DNA of 6,494 nucleotides from an uncultured Candidatus Udaeobacter sp. (GCA_955652245.1 CATPAV010000079.1:1-6494), one strand, 5' to 3'; positions 1-5,635 are shown, numbered from the stretch's first letter. The notes: a model not told the origin generated them from the sequence alone. A program made the numbers and translations.

Positions 1-946
1 GGCCGGCGATGTAGCCATACTGCGGTTTCTGGCCGCCGCTGAAATCATCGAGAGCGATCTCTGGCAGCAATACAACGAACTCGGCGGCATCCAAGACAGC
101 GAGGTACCGGGTGGCAGCGGGAATGACGCTTATACCGACGCCCTTGAGGTACTCGATGGGGATATGCCTCAATACATCCACGACAATACCGACGACGAAT
201 TTACCCACTGGCATTTTCTGAACGCCTTTCTCGTTTCGGTCGGTGCACAGCCTGTGAATCTGGACGCCTTCCGGACGCTCCCGAGTAGCAAAGCGACCGG
301 CGCTCAGCGGATCGGCCGGCTGACCAATCTCATGGAGATCAACGTGGACACAAGTTGGTGGCTACGATACCGCAGCGGACATAACCCGGACTTTGGCTTT
401 GTCTTTCCGCAATTTATCAACATCTCTAAGCGCCCGGCAATCCCTCCTTCGGACTTGCCTTCGGGTTCCGATGAGATTCAAGCGATCGCCAATACCGCTG
501 CGTTTCACTTCGCGGCCATCGAACAGGGTGGCTCAAGCCTTTATTCTGCGCTCGGGTTGGGTGTTACCAATCTTACAGTACTCAGGATCCTCTTCGGTAT
601 CGGTGGCGTCGAGGTCAATCATTTCGCGATCTGGCATGACAAAGCTGGAAATGCGCCTGCCGTGACCATCCCCGGCACGGGCGGAGTCGCGTTTCCAGAC
701 TTGGGGTCATTTAATGGCAACCAAGCGAAGCAGTTAAATCTGATCATGCCGGAACCGTGCACGTTCATCGATTCAACACTGCCAGCCTGCTCCGTCATCC
801 GGCCTTCATCGATTGCAAATGCGGGCGCCGTCCACGCGTTTCATGCTTTTTCGAGCTCAGGCGTTTTTAAAGGACAGTCGCCAGCATTCATCAACTTCAT
901 TAGCGGTCTGGCCAATGCTGCGGACGCGGCACGGAGAGGGTTGTAG
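1..946 (+). CDS. Ferritin-like domain protein, 5'-truncated by the window edge
   Basis: The open frame runs without a stop from base 2 to the TAG at 944-946, giving 314 visible residues; the ATG at 164 is internal, because the family's first helix is already encoded upstream of it. A ferritin-type di-iron ligand set can be read in order: Glu14 (in AAEIIESDLW), Glu66-x-x-His69 (EFTH), Glu174 (in AAIEQGG) and Glu204-x-x-His207 (EVNH). This matches the four-helix ferritin-like family related to desiccation-associated proteins, whose members are often exported. The signal peptide, if any, lies outside the window. The C-terminus (GLANAADAARRGL) looks like a natural family end, so the gene is cut only at its left side. 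Family knowledge suggests metal or oxidative-stress handling, but no substrate is established and the exact reaction is not inferable here. The next gene on the same strand starts 254 bp later, so they are probably separate units. Confidence 0.85.
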   Translation, partial: AGDVAILRFLAAAEIIESDLWQQYNELGGIQDSEVPGGSGNDAYTDALEVLDGDMPQYIHDNTDDEFTHWHFLNAFLVSVGAQPVNLDAFRTLPSSKATGAQRIGRLTNLMEINVDTSWWLRYRSGHNPDFGFVFPQFINISKRPAIPPSDLPSGSDEIQAIANTAAFHFAAIEQGGSSLYSALGLGVTNLTVLRILFGIGGVEVNHFAIWHDKAGNAPAVTIPGTGGVAFPDLGSFNGNQAKQLNLIMPEPCTFIDSTLPACSVIRPSSIANAGAVHAFHAFSSSGVFKGQSPAFINFISGLANAADAARRGL

Positions 947-1200
947 ACCGCCAATGGGCTGTTCAGAGCAGAATCGCAGGGGTTCTTTGCCGTCCTAACC
1001 GGATGGGTCACGCAGCGGATGCGGCAAGACACGGCCCTTGAACGCCCCCTTGCTCGCGCCGCTGCAATGGCTGGGAATGGCTAGGTCTGCAGCGTCCTGC
1101 CAGCGAGAAGGCATTTTCTACACGTTTCGCGCGGTACGTTTCTCCTTTTGCTTAAAACCGTTTTCGACGAAGTATCCTGTGTTCCGTACCATCACTCGAA
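947..1200. other. Intergenic region without a credible gene
   Basis: This 254-bp gap lies between the ferritin-like gene and the SRPBCC gene. Open frames crossing it (for example + strand from 1038) run on into the SRPBCC gene in another frame and have arginine/cysteine-rich, family-less translations, so they are read as shadows. No strong hairpin plus T-tract was found after the ferritin-like stop. The region becomes more A/T-rich from about 1140, where a weak promoter-like pair occurs. Confidence 0.6.
1148..1178 (+). promoter_or_regulatory. Weak candidate sigma70-type promoter for the SRPBCC/ketosynthase unit
   Basis: TTGCTT at 1148-1153 resembles a -35 box and TATCCT at 1173-1178 resembles a -10 box. 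The 19-bp spacer is longer than the preferred 17. The predicted start of transcription would fall near 1185, leaving a leader of only about 15 nt before the ATG at 1201, in which no Shine-Dalgarno sequence is visible. The location is right, but the match is modest and could be chance. Confidence 0.25.
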
Positions 1201-1656
1201 ATGCACAAGATCAACTCAATCATCATGCATGCGCCAAAGATGTTGATCTTCGAAACAGCAGCGAACCTGGAGCTGTGGCCGGAAATCCTGCCGCATTATC
1301 GCTATGTTTGTTATCTGGAACGCGGCCCGAGCCGGAACATTGTCGTGATGGCGGCGACGCGTTCGGGCATTCCCATTTCCTGGACATCCGAACAAGTAAT
1401 CGATCGCGAGTGCGTCGAAATCCACTTCCACCATTTGAAGGCATTCACCAAAGGAATGCACGTTGTCTGGACATTTCGGGATGCACCGGGCGGTGTGCTG
1501 GTTGAAATCATGCACGATCTGGCCTTTCGTGTGAATTTGTTGGCACCGATCGCCGACAAAATTATCGGTGACTTCTTTATTCACAACATTGCGAGCAAAA
1601 CATTGGGCTGTATGAAGGCATACGTGGAAGCAAGGGCAAACAAGGTCGCTACATGA
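1201..1656 (+). CDS. SRPBCC-family protein (polyketide cyclase/aromatase-like)
   Basis: This 151-residue protein has the size and pattern of a single START/Bet v 1-like (SRPBCC) domain. An N-terminal strand (HKINSIIMHAP) is followed by the helix IFETAANLELWPEILPHY, whose 'WPEILPHY' stretch is typical of the aromatase/cyclase branch. A series of beta strands follows (residues 35-110, including GIPISWTSEQ and GMHVVWTFRD), then a long C-terminal helix with an FFIHNIASKTL segment. The fold encloses a hydrophobic pocket for lipids or polyketides; in type II polyketide systems such proteins guide cyclisation or aromatisation. No catalytic residues can be assigned by eye. No Shine-Dalgarno sequence precedes the ATG. 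The stop overlaps the ketosynthase start (ATGA), implying translational coupling and a shared pathway. The substrate is unknown; a lipid carrier or coenzyme Q-binding (COQ10-like) role is an alternative. Confidence 0.8.
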   Translation: MHKINSIIMHAPKMLIFETAANLELWPEILPHYRYVCYLERGPSRNIVVMAATRSGIPISWTSEQVIDRECVEIHFHHLKAFTKGMHVVWTFRDAPGGVLVEIMHDLAFRVNLLAPIADKIIGDFFIHNIASKTLGCMKAYVEARANKVAT

Positions 1657-2897
1657 GCCGACGCCGCGCGGTTATTACCGGTATCGGGCCAATCACTTGT
1701 GTCGGACGGGGACGCAAAGATTTTTGGGACGGAATTCTAGCCGAGAAGAGCGGCATCAGTAACATCGCGAGCTTCGATACCAGCGCCTTCCACGTGCGTT
1801 GTGGCGGTGAGATTCACGATTGGGATCCCGAGGAATTCTTTATGCCACACCGTTTGAAGCGGCTTGACCGTTATGCGCAGTTTGCCGTCGCATCGACCAA
1901 ACTCGCGCTCGATGACGCACGCTTCGAATATTCCCGCGAGAATCCCCAGCATCGCGTCGGCGTCAGCTTTGGCACAGCACTTGGCGGTATCTGCAAGGCT
2001 GAAGATCAATACATTCGGTTTTTAAAAAAGGGCGCCCGCGGAGTTCAACCCACGCTCGCTGTCCAAGTCTTCGGTGGCTCGGCCCATTCGAACATCGCAA
2101 TTGAGTTTGGATTTCGCGGGGTCGGCACCACCAATTCGAACAGTTGCGCCAGCGGCACAGTGTCAGTAGGCGAAGCGCTCCGTTACATCCGCGATGATTT
2201 TGCCGACGTGATTGTCGCTGGAGGAGCGGAGGCACCTCTCACGACAATCACGATCGGGGCATTCGACATCATTAAGACAATGAGCCGATGGTCGGGCGAT
2301 CCGCCGCTCGCCTGCCGTCCGTTCGATCATTTACGGGACGGATTTGTCATGGGGGAAGGCGCCACTTCTGTCATTGTTGAAGAGCTGGAACACGCTCGGG
2401 CACGCGGCGCGCGCATCTATGCAGAAGTAATGGGATACAGTTTGAACAACGATGCTTTCCACATGACCTCGCCCCTGCCCAGCGGCGAATCGTGCATTCG
2501 GGCCATGCGCGACGCGCTCGCGGACGCGCAAGTCGCGCCGGAGCAAATCGATTACATCAACGCCCACGCCAGCTCCACCCAGCTCAACGACAGGGCCGAA
2601 ACGATCTCGATCAAACAAGTATTCGGCACACATGCCAAACACATTCCGGTAAGTGGGACGAAAGGTTATTATGCGCACCCGCTCGGCGCGACCGGTGCGA
2701 TTGAAGCGGCACTGTGTGCGCTCGCGTTAGATCAACAATGGGTTCCGCCGACGATTAACTATCAAAATCCAGATCCAGCGTGCGATCTCGATATTGTCCC
2801 GAATCATGGTCGCGCCGCCGAATTAAATCATATCATGAGCAACTCGTTTGGATTCGGCGGAATTAATGCCTGCGTTGTCCTTGGGAAAATAACGTAG
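1653..2897 (+). CDS. Beta-ketoacyl-ACP synthase, FabF-like (KAS II type) ketosynthase
   Basis: This full-length 414-residue thiolase-fold condensing enzyme joins an enzyme-bound acyl group to a malonyl-ACP unit by decarboxylative Claisen condensation. The N-terminal RRRAVITGIGPITCVG and the C-terminal SNSFGFGGINACVVL are diagnostic. The Cys-His-His triad is intact: Cys165 (NSCASGT), His305 (NAHASST) and His342 (AHPLGATGA), with the conserved Lys337. These sit almost exactly where E. coli FabF has Cys163, His303, His340 and Lys335. The motifs differ in detail from housekeeping FabF (NAHASSTQLND rather than NAHGTSTPLGD; GTKGYYAHPLGA rather than a TKSMTGH-like motif), so this is probably a paralogue for secondary or special fatty acid metabolism. 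The start at 1653 overlaps the upstream stop by four bases, with a weak AAGG at 1642-1645 as a possible ribosome binding site. The TAG stop lies in the GTAG end of a palindromic repeat. No acyl carrier protein is encoded nearby, so the product cannot be named. Confidence 0.92.
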   Translation: MSRRRAVITGIGPITCVGRGRKDFWDGILAEKSGISNIASFDTSAFHVRCGGEIHDWDPEEFFMPHRLKRLDRYAQFAVASTKLALDDARFEYSRENPQHRVGVSFGTALGGICKAEDQYIRFLKKGARGVQPTLAVQVFGGSAHSNIAIEFGFRGVGTTNSNSCASGTVSVGEALRYIRDDFADVIVAGGAEAPLTTITIGAFDIIKTMSRWSGDPPLACRPFDHLRDGFVMGEGATSVIVEELEHARARGARIYAEVMGYSLNNDAFHMTSPLPSGESCIRAMRDALADAQVAPEQIDYINAHASSTQLNDRAETISIKQVFGTHAKHIPVSGTKGYYAHPLGATGAIEAALCALALDQQWVPPTINYQNPDPACDLDIVPNHGRAAELNHIMSNSFGFGGINACVVLGKIT

Positions 2898-2949
2898 CGT
2901 AAGCGTCCCGCTTGCAACTCAAAACAAGCAAGCCGGAAGCTTGCTCTAC
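2894..2949. repeat. REP/BIME-like inverted pair of GTAG-headed hairpins between convergent genes
   Basis: The element starts with GTAG (2894-2897) and ends with CTAC (2946-2949), so each strand reads GTAG at its outer end. Next to the first GTAG is a hairpin with arms GTAAGCG (2899-2905) and CGCTTGC (2909-2915), one G-T wobble and a TCC loop. Next to the CTAC is a perfect 7-bp hairpin, AGCAAGC (2927-2933) and GCTTGCT (2939-2945), with a CGGAA loop. Two hairpins in opposite orientation with GTAG heads is the known layout of REP pairs (BIMEs) linked to RAYT transposases. The TAG stops of both the ketosynthase and trmD lie inside the two heads. Copy number elsewhere in the genome cannot be seen. 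Confidence 0.6.
2917..2945 (-). terminator. Likely transcription terminator after trmD
   Basis: Reading the - strand, the 7-bp perfect stem (2945-2939 with 2933-2927) begins directly after the trmD stop codon and is followed by TGTTTTGAGT, a modest U-rich tail. It could end the ffh-rpsP-khpA-trmD transcript. On the + strand the same hairpin is followed by CTACTTT, so it may also stop transcripts from the ketosynthase side. The tail is imperfect, so this is moderate evidence; the hairpin belongs to the REP-like element. Confidence 0.45.
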
Positions 2950-3644
2950 TTTAAAAGATCCGGGCGATTTTCGCGCGTGCGTCGCAATGCTTGCGCTTTT
3001 CGCCAGGCGGCAATCTCTGCATGATTGCCAGAAAGCAACACATCTGGGACGTTCCATCCGCGAAATTCCGCCGGTCTCGTGTACTGCGGCGCTTCGAGTG
3101 AGCCGCTACTGAAACTGTCATCCTCCGCAGATAATTCGTGGCCGAGCACTCCCGGCAATAGCCGCACTGTTGCATCAACCAAGACGACCGCGGCGATTGC
3201 GCCGTTCGTGAGGACGTAGTCGCCAATCGAAATCTCAAAATCAACAAGATGTTCGATAACGCGGTGATCGACTCCTTCATAATGGCCACAAATGATGATC
3301 AAATGCGATTCGCGCGAAAGTTCCCCAGCTACCTGCTGGTTGAAGCGACGCCCGGCCGGCGACATGAGGATAATTTTCGATTTTTGATTTTCGGTTGTCG
3401 ATTTGTCGCCGCTCGCCCCGCGTAGTTCTTCGACAGCCGCAAAAATCGGTTCCGGTTTCATCACCATCCCCTGCCCACCGCCAAACGGCGCGTCATCGAC
3501 AATGTGATGTTTGTCTTTCGTCCAGTCGCGCAGGTTATGAATACGAAGATCTACAATCCCATTTTCCCGGGCACGTTTCATCATGCTTTCGCTCAGCGGC
3601 GCGCGACAGATCTCTGGAAATAAAGTGAGGATGTCGATCTGCAT
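2946..3644 (-). CDS. trmD: tRNA (guanine37-N1)-methyltransferase TrmD
   Basis: TrmD uses S-adenosylmethionine to methylate G37 next to the anticodon of certain tRNAs, preventing +1 frameshifting. The start at 3644 gives 232 residues beginning MQIDILTLFPEI, the standard family opening; an in-frame ATG at 3728 adds 28 unrelated residues encoded by an upstream palindrome and is rejected. Trefoil-knot SPOUT motifs are visible: DDAPFGGGQGMVMKPEP (51-67), MSPAGR (94-99), ICGHYEGVDHRV (118-129), EISIGDYVLTNG (137-148) and VRLLPGVLG (160-168). The C-terminal motifs DDSF (175-178), YTRP (188-191) and VPDVLLSGNHAEI (199-211) follow. Asp176 appears to match the catalytic Asp169 of E. coli. Oddities are the LTNG-A sequence in place of the common L(S/T)GGE, a Lys/Asn/Thr-rich loop at about residues 77-90 encoded by an unusually A/T-rich tract, and an abrupt end just after RPDLL. 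No Shine-Dalgarno sequence is visible. It is the last gene of the ffh operon. Confidence 0.95.
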   Translation of the reverse strand: MQIDILTLFPEICRAPLSESMMKRARENGIVDLRIHNLRDWTKDKHHIVDDAPFGGGQGMVMKPEPIFAAVEELRGASGDKSTTENQKSKIILMSPAGRRFNQQVAGELSRESHLIIICGHYEGVDHRVIEHLVDFEISIGDYVLTNGAIAAVVLVDATVRLLPGVLGHELSAEDDSFSSGSLEAPQYTRPAEFRGWNVPDVLLSGNHAEIAAWRKAQALRRTRENRPDLLK

Positions 3645-3656
3645 GAAGAAGAAAAC

Positions 3657-3677
3657 GTTCAACGTTTCACGTTGAAC
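3657..3677. repeat. Perfect 9-bp inverted repeat just upstream of the trmD start
   Basis: GTTCAACGT (3657-3665) and ACGTTGAAC (3669-3677) form a perfect hairpin with a 3-nt TTC loop. On the - strand it is followed by GTTTTCTTCTTC and then the trmD ATG at 3644, so the stem ends 12 nt before the start codon. It could act as a leaky terminator, an RNA structure controlling trmD translation, or a dispersed repeat. The stem is only moderately GC-rich. Confidence 0.55.
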
Positions 3678-3690
3678 TTCCAATGTCGAA

Positions 3691-3743
3691 TTGTAGGGCA
3701 TCTGTATCAGACACCCGCGGCGTTTCACAGAAACGCCCTACAA
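3691..3743. repeat. Second REP/BIME-like element with GTAG/CTAC ends, khpA-trmD gap
   Basis: TTGTAGGGC (3691-3699) and GCCCTACAA (3735-3743) are a perfect 9-bp inverted pair whose cores are GTAG (3693-3696) and CTAC (3738-3741). Inside, next to the CTAC end, is a perfect 8-bp hairpin, GGCGTTTC (3719-3726) and GAAACGCC (3730-3737), with an ACA loop. Next to the GTAG end is an imperfect hairpin, GGCATCTG (3697-3704) and CAGACACC (3708-3715), with two mismatches and a TAT loop. The outer and inner pairings share bases 3735-3737 and so compete. The layout matches the element at 2894-2949, although the stem sequences differ. Confidence 0.6.
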
Positions 3744-3759
3744 AAAATGAGCGCGGATT

Positions 3760-3990
3760 TTACTCTACGATTTCGAGGGCGGCCCGCTGGCCATGGCGGG
3801 CAGCGGAACTGGCAAGCAAGGCACGAATTGCATGGATCGTTTGACCATTGCGGCCAATCACCCGCCCGACATCGCTCTGGCGCAGTTGAATTTTGAAGAT
3901 GGTCGTCTTGCCGCTGGGAATTTCCGAGAGCATCATCTCATCGGGATACTCGACGAGTTGTCGAATGATGAACTCGAGAAATTCCTTCAC
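3760..3990 (-). CDS. khpA: KH-domain RNA-binding protein KhpA (YlqC family)
   Basis: This 76-residue protein is the size of the KhpA family, small cytoplasmic proteins made of a single KH domain that bind RNA and in some bacteria pair with KhpB/Jag. The N-terminal MKEFLEFIIRQLVEYPDEM and the KH core are clear. The GxxG RNA-binding loop is Gly46-Arg-Asn-Gly49 within DVGRVIGRNGQTIHAIRALL, preceded by a strand (TTIFKIQL). The start is GTG at 3988-3990, overlapping the rpsP stop by four bases (GTGA), which indicates translational coupling; no nearby Shine-Dalgarno sequence is seen. The position right after rpsP is the usual one for this family. It is normally followed by rimM, which is absent here. 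In cells it is linked to ribosome or RNA metabolism, but the precise target in this organism is unknown. Confidence 0.92.
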   Translation of the reverse strand: MKEFLEFIIRQLVEYPDEMMLSEIPSGKTTIFKIQLRQSDVGRVIGRNGQTIHAIRALLASSAARHGQRAALEIVE

Positions 3991-4307
3991 GGTGTTTGGG
4001 ACAGATTTTCCTCGACCGGCTGTGACGCCGTTTGCTCCCGTTGCGATGGCGGCGTATTAGCCGTCGCCATTCGTTTATTTTTCTTAATCAAGCTCCGCAC
4101 GGTGTCCGAGGCCTGAGCGCCGCGCGCGATCCAGTATTCGGCGCGATCCACTTTTAACGTACTATTGTGATCAGGCTTTTTCGGATCGTACGTGCCGATA
4201 ATCTCGATAAATTTTCCGTCGCGCGGGCTGCGGCTGTCGGCCACGACCACTTTGTAATACGGGCGATTTTTCGCTCCTTCTCTGCGTAATCTTATTGAAA
4301 CTGCCAT
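3987..4307 (-). CDS. rpsP: 30S ribosomal protein S16
   Basis: This 106-residue protein opens with MAVSIRLRREGAKNRPYYKVVVADSRSPRDGKFIEIIGTYDP in pattern, the unmistakable S16 N-terminal domain, followed by the conserved DRAEYWIARGAQASDTVRSLIKK segment. S16 binds 16S rRNA and is needed for small-subunit assembly. Residues from about 80 onward (ANTPPSQREQTASQPVEE) are a polar, low-complexity tail of the kind that varies among S16 proteins. The ATG at 4307 follows the ffh stop with one intervening base, and the TGA stop overlaps the khpA GTG, so all three genes are probably translated from one transcript. No separate ribosome binding site is visible. Confidence 0.97.
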   Translation of the reverse strand: MAVSIRLRREGAKNRPYYKVVVADSRSPRDGKFIEIIGTYDPKKPDHNSTLKVDRAEYWIARGAQASDTVRSLIKKNKRMATANTPPSQREQTASQPVEENLSQTP

Positions 4308-4308
4308 A

Positions 4309-5628
4309 TCAAGTTTTCATTCGCGCCATTTGCGCCATCATTTTTTTCATCTTGCCCGCACTCTTCATCATCTTCCGCATCTGACCGAAGCGCCGGAGCA
4401 ATTCGTTTACCTCTGTGACGGTGTTGCCGCTGCCACGGGCGATACGCTGACGACGCCGCGCATTGAGAATGCCTGGGTGCGTCCGCTCCTCGCTCGTCAT
4501 CGAAAGCACAATTGCCTCCGTGCGTTTGAGCTGCTTCTCGTCAACTGAGAGACCTTGCACGTTACTCACGCCGGGCAACATGCCAAGAATATTCTCCAGC
4601 GGGCCCATCTTTCGCATCATTTTGAACTGCGCCAGGAAATCATTAAAGTCGAATGAGGCGGTGCGCAGCTTTCGCTCCATACGAGCGGCTTCCTCTTCAT
4701 CAAGCGCCTCGGCAGCTTTTTCGACGAGACTAACCACATCACCCATTCCCAGAATTCGACCGGCGAGCCGTTCGGGAATGAAAAGCTCAAACTGATCGAG
4801 TTTCTCGCCGGTGCCGGCAAATTTGATTGGCCGACGCGTCACTTCCCGCATGGACAACGCCGCTCCGCCGCGCGCGTCGCCATCGAGCTTTGTCAAAATA
4901 ATCCCAGTGATCTCCAAAGCGTCATCGAAATGGGTGGCGACGCTGACCGCTTGCTGCCCGGTTGCTGCATCGACGACGAGCAAAATTTCCTGCGGGTGCA
5001 AAAATGCTTTGAGTTCTTTCAGTTCCTGAATCAGCGCCTCATCGATTTCCTGCCGCCCGGCGGTGTCGAAGATGTCGATGTTCGCTTCCTGTTGATCTTG
5101 CCATTCGAGCGCAGCCGCAGCGGCGCGCTGAACATCTTTCTCGCCCCGATTCGGAGCGTAAACCGGAACATCAATTTGTTTTCCCAGTGTGGCGAGTTGC
5201 TCAATCGCCGCCGGCCGTTGCAAATCGCATGCCATTAAGGCGGGTGCATGACCCTGCTTTTTCAAAAAGAGCGCCAGCTTGGCGGATGAAGTAGTTTTGC
5301 CGGAGCCATTGAGTCCAATGAGCAAAATGCGGCCCGGTTTTTCAAGATTAAGTGGCGCAGCATCGCCTCCGAGCAACGCGGTTAGCTCATCGTAGAATAT
5401 TTTTACGATCTGCTGGCCGGGCGTGATGCTGCGAAGGACGGCTTCACCGAGCGCTTTTTCTCTCACGCGGGCAATGAACTTCTTGGCGACTTGAAAATCG
5501 ACGTCAGCCTCCAGTAAAGCCAGACGGATCTCACGCAACGCAGCGTCGATATTCGATTCGCTGATCGTGCCGTGGCCACGCAGCTCTTTGAAAATGCCCT
5601 GTAGTCTATCGCCGAGTTGCGAAAACAT
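4309..5628 (-). CDS. ffh: Signal recognition particle protein Ffh (SRP54 homologue)
   Basis: Ffh is the GTPase of the bacterial signal recognition particle: it binds 4.5S RNA and hydrophobic signal sequences and docks with FtsY to deliver ribosomes to the membrane. At 439 residues it is close to the usual length. The N domain (1-95) contains ALLEADVDFQVAK. G-domain motifs are GLNGSGKTT (105-113, with Asn where Gln is common), DLQRPAA (135-141), DTAGR (188-192), TKLDGDARGG (246-255) and FAGTGEKLDQFELF (270-283). The methionine-rich M domain (about 325-439) contains RIARGSGNTVTEVNELL (395-411), the RNA-binding helix-turn-helix, and ends in a Met/Lys-rich tail. A good Shine-Dalgarno GAGGT (5636-5640) precedes the ATG at 5628, the only strong one seen in the operon, consistent with ffh being the leading gene. 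rpsP follows after one base. Confidence 0.97.
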   Translation of the reverse strand: MFSQLGDRLQGIFKELRGHGTISESNIDAALREIRLALLEADVDFQVAKKFIARVREKALGEAVLRSITPGQQIVKIFYDELTALLGGDAAPLNLEKPGRILLIGLNGSGKTTSSAKLALFLKKQGHAPALMACDLQRPAAIEQLATLGKQIDVPVYAPNRGEKDVQRAAAAALEWQDQQEANIDIFDTAGRQEIDEALIQELKELKAFLHPQEILLVVDAATGQQAVSVATHFDDALEITGIILTKLDGDARGGAALSMREVTRRPIKFAGTGEKLDQFELFIPERLAGRILGMGDVVSLVEKAAEALDEEEAARMERKLRTASFDFNDFLAQFKMMRKMGPLENILGMLPGVSNVQGLSVDEKQLKRTEAIVLSMTSEERTHPGILNARRRQRIARGSGNTVTEVNELLRRFGQMRKMMKSAGKMKKMMAQMARMKT

Positions 5629-5635
5629 TGGTCAG

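Larger units (their letters stand above)
3645..3759. other. 115-bp gap between khpA and trmD filled with palindromes; no rimM
   Basis: In many bacteria rimM lies between rpsP/khpA and trmD. Here the space is only 115 bp and contains no RimM-like frame. Two palindromic elements (3657-3677 and 3691-3743) occupy much of it. The genes before it are packed with overlapping or near-touching ends, so this gap stands out within the operon. Confidence 0.75.

Noticed and set aside
947..1082. Possible readthrough or nonsense mutation, since the ferritin-like frame stays open for about 44 codons after its TAG
   Set aside because: The protein already ends in a family-typical C-terminus (AADAARRGL), so the stop looks natural.
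1038..1505. + strand frame of 155 codons upstream of and across the SRPBCC gene
   Set aside because: It overlaps a recognisable SRPBCC gene in another frame; its translation is Arg/Cys-rich and matches no family I know.
1216..1584. - strand frame of 122 codons opposite the SRPBCC gene
   Set aside because: Antisense shadow of the SRPBCC gene, with His/Cys/Gln-rich content and no family pattern.
2331..2678. - strand frame of 115 codons opposite the ketosynthase
   Set aside because: Lies wholly antisense to conserved ketosynthase motifs; a coding shadow.
3645..3728. N-terminal extension of TrmD from the in-frame ATG at 3728
   Set aside because: The extra 28 residues are encoded by the palindromic elements and have no family match, while MQIDILTLFPEI at 3644 is the standard TrmD start.
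4463..4795. + strand frame of 110 codons inside ffh
   Set aside because: Antisense to conserved Ffh M-domain sequence; Ser/Arg-rich shadow.
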